Source: CAZMHL01 sp045605445 (lineage in GTDB: Bacteria > Bacillota > Clostridia > RGIG6154). From it: a stretch of DNA of 64,000 nucleotides. The notes below the pieces were generated by a model that did not search any database, was not told the origin of the DNA, and saw nothing but the letters and a program-made list of their open reading frames with translations. Position 1 is the first letter of the stretch; every line of letters begins with the position of its first letter. The position numbers and the translations under genes are program-made. Shown piece after piece: positions 59,423-64,000 of this stretch. The stretch spans positions 1-64,000 of the forward strand of contig JAZUPZ010000030.1 in assembly GCA_045605445.1 (NCBI GenBank). Direction: 5' to 3'.

Positions 59423-60596
59423 AAAATTTAACTAACTTCAATATTTTACAGAATATTTTGTAAACAGGACCTTCAAATTCTTTTTTTACGTCTTTCAGGG
59501 ATTTCCTTATTTCAATTCCCTGAGGACAGTGAGTTTCGCATTTTCCGCAACCGATACAGTTAGATGCGGCAGTGGAATTTTTTCTTAATGCAGTGCACAT
59601 AACGTATTCCTTAAGTGACCAGAATTTACCTTCCGCAAAACGTCTGTTGTATGCTGCAAAGCATCCTGGGATATCCACATTGGCAGGACAGGGCATACAA
59701 TAACCGCAACCGGTACAGCCAACCTTCATTTTAGAATTTATGGCTTTTACAACGCTTTGAAGCATTTCCTCTTCATCAGCTCCAAGTCCGCCGACTTCTG
59801 CCGTCGATGCCGTCTTAACATTATCTTCAACCATTTCATCGGAATTCATACCCGAGAGAACAACACATACCTCCGGCTGATTCCACAGCCATCTGAATGC
59901 CCATTGAGCAGGTGTGTGTTTTATTTTGTAGTTTGCGAAAATCTTTTTTGCTTCTTCCGGAAGTCCGTTAACAAGCTTTCCTCCACGAAGTGGTTCCATA
60001 ATCATAACAGGCATACCTTTTTGATTTGCATATTTAAGCCCTTTTCTTCCTGCCTGGGAATTTTCGTCCATATAATTGTACTGAATCATACAAAAATCCC
60101 AATCATAGGCATCAACAAGCTTAATAAACATATCGGAGTTTCCGTGATAGGAAAAGCCAATCTGTTTTATCTTTCCGCTGTCCTTTTTCTCTTTTATCCA
60201 GTCAAGAATTCCCAACTCAATAAGACGTGCCCATGCATCGATATCTGTCAGCATATGCATCAGGTAATAGTCAATATAGTTTGTTTTAAGGCGTTTTAAC
60301 TGTTCGTTGAAAAGCTTGTCAAGACCTTCTCTGCTCTTAATTAAATAGTGGGGAAGCTTGGTTGCAATGTTAACCTTATCCCTTATTTTGTTTTTTTCAA
60401 AAATTTCACCCATCAGGGCTTCACTGCCGGGGTAAATATATGCTGTGTCAAAGTAATTTACGCCACTTTCAAAAGCTTTCATTACCTGTCTTTCCGCAGC
60501 CTCAAAATCAATTTTTCCCATCTTCGTTTTAAAGCGCATACAACCAAAACCAAGTATAGATAAATCGTTACCGTATCTGTCCTTTCTGTAATTCAT
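59421..60596 (-). CDS. Aldo/keto reductase with C-terminal 4Fe-4S ferredoxin domain
   Basis: 391 aa. Barrel motifs: LSILGFGCMRFKTK, FESGVNYFDTAYIYPGSE (catalytic Asp/Tyr), VNIATKLP (Lys), IDYYLMHML (His), IGFSYHG, IQYNYMDENSQ and MIMEPLRGGKL. The C-terminus adds CTGCGYCMPCPANVDIP and CIGCGKCETHCPQGIEI, two Cys clusters for Fe-S centres, as in many clostridial YdhL-type reductases of unknown substrate. ATG 60594-60596 has GGGAGG nine bases upstream; the frame extends further but into the shared promoter region of icd. Confidence 0.88.
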   Translation of the reverse strand: MNYRKDRYGNDLSILGFGCMRFKTKMGKIDFEAAERQVMKAFESGVNYFDTAYIYPGSEALMGEIFEKNKIRDKVNIATKLPHYLIKSREGLDKLFNEQLKRLKTNYIDYYLMHMLTDIDAWARLIELGILDWIKEKKDSGKIKQIGFSYHGNSDMFIKLVDAYDWDFCMIQYNYMDENSQAGRKGLKYANQKGMPVMIMEPLRGGKLVNGLPEEAKKIFANYKIKHTPAQWAFRWLWNQPEVCVVLSGMNSDEMVEDNVKTASTAEVGGLGADEEEMLQSVVKAINSKMKVGCTGCGYCMPCPANVDIPGCFAAYNRRFAEGKFWSLKEYVMCTALRKNSTAASNCIGCGKCETHCPQGIEIRKSLKDVKKEFEGPVYKIFCKILKLVKF

Positions 60597-60659
60597 AGCT
60601 AAACCTCCCTGTGTTTGTATTTTAACATAAAAAACTATCAAAATGCAACCCCGACAATG

Positions 60660-60688
60660 TTGACAGTAGTTTTTCATTATGGTATAAT
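60660..60688 (+). promoter_or_regulatory. icd: Perfect-consensus sigma-A promoter of icd
   Basis: TTGACA, 17 bp, TATAAT; 36 bases before the start codon. Confidence 0.85.
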
Positions 60689-60724
60689 TCTAAGTTGGAA
60701 TAGCTGGAAAGGAGATTACATAAT

Positions 60725-61939
60725 ATGGAAAAAATTAAAATGACTACGCCGCTTGTTGAAATGGACGGCGACGAAATGACAAGAGTACTCTGGAAGATGA
60801 TTAAAGATGAGCTTATTCTTCCTTTTGTGGATTTGAAATCTGAATATTACGATCTTGGTCTTGAATACAGAAATGAAACAAATGATCAGGTTACAATAGA
60901 TTCTGCAGAGGCAACAAAAAAATACGGTGTTGCGGTAAAGTGTGCAACAATCACACCGAATGCCCAGAGAATGACAGAATATAATCTTAAGGAAATGTGG
61001 AAATCTCCAAATGGAACCATAAGAGCAATTTTGGACGGAACCGTTTTCAGAACTCCTATTATTGTTAAAGGCGTTACGCCATATATTCCAACATGGACAA
61101 AGCCTATCACTATTGCCCGTCATGCATATGGCGATGTTTACAAGAATATGGAGATGAGCGTTGAAAAAGGCTCAAAGTGTTATCTTTTGAAAGAAAACCC
61201 CGACGGAACTACATCAAAAGAGCTTATCTATGATTTCAAAGACTCTGACGGTATTATTCAGGGACTTCATAATAAGGATAATTCAATTGCATCCTTTGCA
61301 CGTTGTTGCTTTAATTTTGCTCTTGATACAAAGCAGGATTTGTGGTTTGCTACAAAGGATACAATTTCCAAAAAATACGATCATCACTTCAAGGATATTT
61401 TCAACGATGTTTTTGAAGCTGAGTATAAAGAAAAATTTGAAAAGGCGGGAATTGAATATTTCTATACTTTGATTGACGATGCGGTTGCAAGAGTAGTTCG
61501 CTCGGAGGGCGGATATATTTGGGCTTGTAAAAACTACGATGGCGACGTAATGAGCGATATGGTTGCAACAGCTTACGGCTCTCTTGCAATGATGACCTCT
61601 GTTCTTGTTTCTCCCGAAGGCTACTACGAATATGAAGCTGCTCACGGAACTGTTCAGAGACATTATTATAAGCATCTTAAAGGTGAAGAAACTTCAACAA
61701 ACTCCGTTGCAACAATTTTTGCATGGAGCGGAGCTTTCAGAAAAAGAGGAGAGCTGGACAACCTTCCCGAGCTTGTTAAATATGCAGATATGCTTGAAAA
61801 AGCAACAATTGATACAATTGAAAACGGAATAATGACCGGTGACCTTTATCTTCTTTCAACTCTTGAAAACAAGAAAAAGGTTAACAGTGAAGATTTCCTT
61901 AAAGCAATCGGTGAAAGACTTGCAACATATCTTAACTAA
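60725..61939 (+). CDS. icd: NADP-dependent isocitrate dehydrogenase (eukaryote-like type II)
   Basis: 404 aa. Oxidatively decarboxylates isocitrate to 2-oxoglutarate. The sequence PLVEMDGDEMTRVLWKMIKDELILPFVDL, CATITPNAQRM, MWKSPNGTIRAILDGTVFRTPI, YDHHFKDIFNDVFE, IDDAVARVVRSEGGYIWACKNYDGDVMSD and YEYEAAHGTVQRHYYKHLKGEETSTNSVATIFAW matches the eukaryotic/type II class rather than E. coli Icd. Complete, with AAAGGAG, a perfect promoter and a terminator. Such a strongly promoted single gene suggests glutamate supply. Confidence 0.94.
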   Translation: MEKIKMTTPLVEMDGDEMTRVLWKMIKDELILPFVDLKSEYYDLGLEYRNETNDQVTIDSAEATKKYGVAVKCATITPNAQRMTEYNLKEMWKSPNGTIRAILDGTVFRTPIIVKGVTPYIPTWTKPITIARHAYGDVYKNMEMSVEKGSKCYLLKENPDGTTSKELIYDFKDSDGIIQGLHNKDNSIASFARCCFNFALDTKQDLWFATKDTISKKYDHHFKDIFNDVFEAEYKEKFEKAGIEYFYTLIDDAVARVVRSEGGYIWACKNYDGDVMSDMVATAYGSLAMMTSVLVSPEGYYEYEAAHGTVQRHYYKHLKGEETSTNSVATIFAWSGAFRKRGELDNLPELVKYADMLEKATIDTIENGIMTGDLYLLSTLENKKKVNSEDFLKAIGERLATYLN

Positions 61940-61968
61940 ATAAAAAAGACTGTGAGATTCACAGCCTG

Positions 61969-61995
61969 AAAACCTCTCGCAAGAGAGGTTTTTTT
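61969..61995. terminator. Bidirectional terminator between icd and the second GH39-like gene
   Basis: AAACCTCTC-GCAA-GAGAGGTTTTTTT; a CTGTGA/TCACAG hairpin lies 20 bases earlier. Confidence 0.8.
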
Positions 61996-61996
61996 G

Positions 61997-63340
61997 TCAG
62001 TTTTTAATAAACAACACCTGATACGGTTTAAGTTCAAAGTTTTCAAGGTCAATATCAACTTTTTCCATTAAATGATTTTCGTCAATAAGATATGCATCAA
62101 GTTTGTCTTTGATATTGGTTTTTACGGTTTGTGTTTCTTCTGAGTCGTTGATAACAAGAAGACCTTTTTTATCATCAGCTTCAGCACCGATTACAAAAAG
62201 AGTTTCACAGTCGGAGGCAGTTGCTACTTCATTTCCCAGAGCATAAAGCTCGCCAAAGGCTTTAAATGTATAGTAAATGCAGAAAGGTTGTAAATCCATA
62301 GGGCTGAAAACATTGTTGTAAGGGCTTATCCCTAAAGATGCCTGATAATGACAGAGAATGTTTGTTTTTGTGCGCTGAAGTAAACACATCATTGAGCCTG
62401 CTTTTGCAGAGGCGAGGGAGGTTCCTTTGTCGGCGTATTTGTGTGCATTGTTCCATTCGTTAAGATGAAGCTCAATGTCGCCATATCCGTATTCTTCAAG
62501 TACTTTTTCAATGAAGCGGCCTATTTTGTAAGTCTTAAGTGAGTTTGCATAGCTGTGCCAGGAGAAAAAGTCGATAGGAGAGTTGTGCTTTTTGATATAT
62601 TCCATAAAACCGTAAAGAAATTCAATACGGTGCATATCACAGTAGTATCTTTCATCCTTTTCTCTTGCGGGCTCGTTAAGACCAAATCTTTCGGGATGGT
62701 AGAAAATGCCGTAGCATCCGCTTGCACCATAGCCGCCTACCTTTATTGAGCTTCCGAAGCATTCTTTAAGGTGCTTTGCGGTAACGTCGTAAAGCTCAAA
62801 AAACTGTTCGTCTGTTCCTGTCCACATCTGGTTTAATCCTTTAACATTGTTTTCTGGTTCGTTCCAGATTTCCCAGTATTTAATTCCGTAAGTAAAGCCG
62901 TCTGCCCAGCCTTCGTTGTAATGTCTTACAATGTGTTCGCAAATCTGTGCCCATTTTTTGTAATCTTTTGGCGGATGAATTCTGTAAGCCTTAATGTGTT
63001 GCTGATTTTCAATTGTTACACCCAGCCTGTAAATAGGTTCAATTCCGTAAGAATAAATACCCTTGATAAGCTCGTCGGTAAATGTAAAATCATAAGATGC
63101 AGGGTCGTTTACATCTGCATCGAAATCGCGGAAAATGTTCGGAATGTCAACATATCTGTTCCCGCCATAAGGACCTCCTACATCGTGAAGCCTTGTATAG
63201 GGAACATTTGCAGCTTTAAGATATTCCATATGCGAAAAATCAAGATAGTTGAAGCCGCCTCTTATCGGGGGCTGCCCCGTTGCGTGCATTGCTTTGATTT
63301 CTTTTGTTATTATGCTGAAATCAACACTTATTCTTGCCAT
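61997..63340 (-). CDS. Glycoside hydrolase, GH39-like, paralogue of the 56-kb gene
   Basis: 447 aa. Same plan as the gene at 56.2 kb: MHATGQPPIRGGFNYLDF, PYTRLHDVGGPYG, YRLGVTIENQQH, IKYWEIWNEPEN (acid/base), PIDFFSWHSYAN, and IELHLNEWNNA (nucleophile). Identity looks roughly half over the barrel. A 20-residue insertion near YHPERFGLNEPAREKDERY sets it apart. No signal peptide. ATG 63338-63340 chosen; an in-frame ATG at 63347-63349 touches the SD. Substrate unknown. Confidence 0.78.
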   Translation of the reverse strand: MARISVDFSIITKEIKAMHATGQPPIRGGFNYLDFSHMEYLKAANVPYTRLHDVGGPYGGNRYVDIPNIFRDFDADVNDPASYDFTFTDELIKGIYSYGIEPIYRLGVTIENQQHIKAYRIHPPKDYKKWAQICEHIVRHYNEGWADGFTYGIKYWEIWNEPENNVKGLNQMWTGTDEQFFELYDVTAKHLKECFGSSIKVGGYGASGCYGIFYHPERFGLNEPAREKDERYYCDMHRIEFLYGFMEYIKKHNSPIDFFSWHSYANSLKTYKIGRFIEKVLEEYGYGDIELHLNEWNNAHKYADKGTSLASAKAGSMMCLLQRTKTNILCHYQASLGISPYNNVFSPMDLQPFCIYYTFKAFGELYALGNEVATASDCETLFVIGAEADDKKGLLVINDSEETQTVKTNIKDKLDAYLIDENHLMEKVDIDLENFELKPYQVLFIKN

Positions 63341-63491
63341 TTTTATCATCCTTTCAGAATTTGACCGAAATGTAAGTTTCTAAACATATAATATATAAAA
63401 TTAAGCAAGAAGTCAAGAACTGATAGAATAAGAAAAAGTCAGAATAAAGTACTTAATTGTTGAATTAAGATAAGTATTTCAATAAAATAAT

Positions 63492-63520
63492 TTGATTTTA
63501 CTTTTAAATAGTGGTATAAT
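63492..63520 (+). promoter_or_regulatory. hppA: Sigma-A promoter of hppA
   Basis: TTGATT, 17 bp, TATAAT. An 80-base leader follows in which CATAGAA (about 63530) can pair with TTCTATG (about 63571). The rest of 63341-63491 is AT-rich and empty. Confidence 0.7.
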
Positions 63521-63607
63521 TCATAGTCACATAGAAACTTATTTGGAGATTCGGAGAAAAAATAATATACTTCTATGAAATATTTTTATGTTTCAGGAGT
63601 GAACAAA

Positions 63608-64000
63608 ATGGATAAGTTACTAGTAATCTTAACCTTTGCGGCATCAGTTCTTGCATTACTCTTTGCAGCTGTTACCGCAAAAAAAGTACTCAGTTTCTCA
63701 GAAGGAACTGAGCTGATGAAGAAAATTTCTTTGTCAATCAGAAAGGGTGCAAATGCATACCTTAAAAGACAGTACAAAATTGTGCTTATTTTCTTTGGCG
63801 TAATGTTTGTTATACTGTCAGTAATGGCTTTTGCCGGACTTCTTACACCTTATGTGCCCTTTGCTTTTGTAACAGGCGGATTTTTCTCGGCACTTTCAGG
63901 CTTTGTAGGAATGAAAATAGCAACTCTTGCCAATGCAAGAACGGCAAATGCTTGTCAGGAAGGACTCAACCGCGGTCTCCGTGTTGCTTTCTCAGCAGGA
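63608..64000 (+). CDS. hppA: Membrane-bound proton/sodium-pumping pyrophosphatase, N-terminal part
   Basis: 131 codons, running off the right edge. MDKLLVILTFAASVLALLFAAVTAKKVL is the first membrane helix; GTELMKKISLSIRKGANAYLKRQYK is the typical cytoplasmic loop of HppA; then two more helices and KIATLANARTANACQEGLNRGLRVAFSAG, a strongly conserved HppA segment. Uses PPi hydrolysis to pump H+ or Na+ across the membrane. Start fixed by AGGAGTG nine bases upstream. Only the family, not the ion, can be stated from this part. Confidence 0.85.
   Translation, partial: MDKLLVILTFAASVLALLFAAVTAKKVLSFSEGTELMKKISLSIRKGANAYLKRQYKIVLIFFGVMFVILSVMAFAGLLTPYVPFAFVTGGFFSALSGFVGMKIATLANARTANACQEGLNRGLRVAFSAG

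Overview
The window looks like a chromosomal segment of an uncultured, low-GC, Gram-positive anaerobe of the class Clostridia, probably from an animal gut. The evidence is a long Bacillus/Clostridia-type SRP RNA with an Alu domain directly upstream of dnaX-ybaB, strong SD sites (AGGAGG), many near-consensus sigma-A promoters (TTGACA-17-TATAAT), ferredoxin-type reductases, a membrane pyrophosphatase, FeoAB, and scattered fucose and other glycan-utilisation genes. No phage, IS element or CRISPR array is visible. The accessory content lies in tRNA-linked repeat regions and one large uncharacterised operon.

Layout. 0-9 kb: the 3' part of a giant surface protein (beta-helix, InlB-type repeats, C-terminal Hint-like domain), a small secreted protein, a hairpin-rich cassette and a GH95-like fucosidase. 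9.1-10.6 kb: tRNA-Arg followed by repeats, a coding remnant and a broken metalloprotease-like gene. 10.6-17.4 kb: a TIR-TIR-Sel1/TPR protein whose end overlaps parE, then parC. 17.5-21.4 kb: HAD phosphatase, FliB-like protein, PHP phosphoesterase, AzlCD exporter. 21.4-25.3 kb: a large structured leader RNA, fucI and a sugar kinase. 25.3-33 kb: glyA, an interrupted D-aminoacylase gene, D-amino-acid transaminase, CapA-like protein, guaB, dus. 33.1-45.0 kb: a four-gene operon (VWA membrane protein, tubulin/FtsZ-superfamily GTPase, coiled-coil membrane protein, and a 1394-aa membrane pseudo-helicase fused to a zincin-like domain), flanked by inverted copies of one terminator. 45.1-51.2 kb: feoAB, pyridoxamine kinase, SRP RNA, dnaX, ybaB. 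51.2-53.4 kb: tRNA-Pro with the same kind of repeat module as tRNA-Arg, then fucO. 53.4-64 kb: amidase-like hydrolase, FAD oxidoreductase, membrane protein, two GH39-like paralogues, paaK-ACT, Fe-S aldo/keto reductase, icd, and the start of hppA.

How the genes fit together. The GH95-like hydrolase, FucI, the FGGY kinase and FucO (lactaldehyde reductase) are consistent with L-fucose release, isomerisation, phosphorylation and reduction to 1,2-propanediol, dispersed over 45 kb and without an aldolase in the window. GlyA, D-aminoacylase, D-amino-acid transaminase and CapA suggest D-amino-acid or poly-glutamate metabolism, although the aminoacylase gene carries an in-frame TAA.

Most noteworthy are (i) the tubulin-like/VWA/pseudo-helicase-zincin operon, (ii) a roughly 270-nt leader RNA of fucI closed by a 20-bp terminal stem with mutually exclusive internal pairings, (iii) a structured module found just downstream of both tRNA genes, which duplicates tRNA 3' ends and shows compensatory base changes between the two copies, and (iv) the TIR-TPR gene translationally coupled to topoisomerase IV. 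All calls come from reading the sequence and from remembered family motifs; no database search was run.
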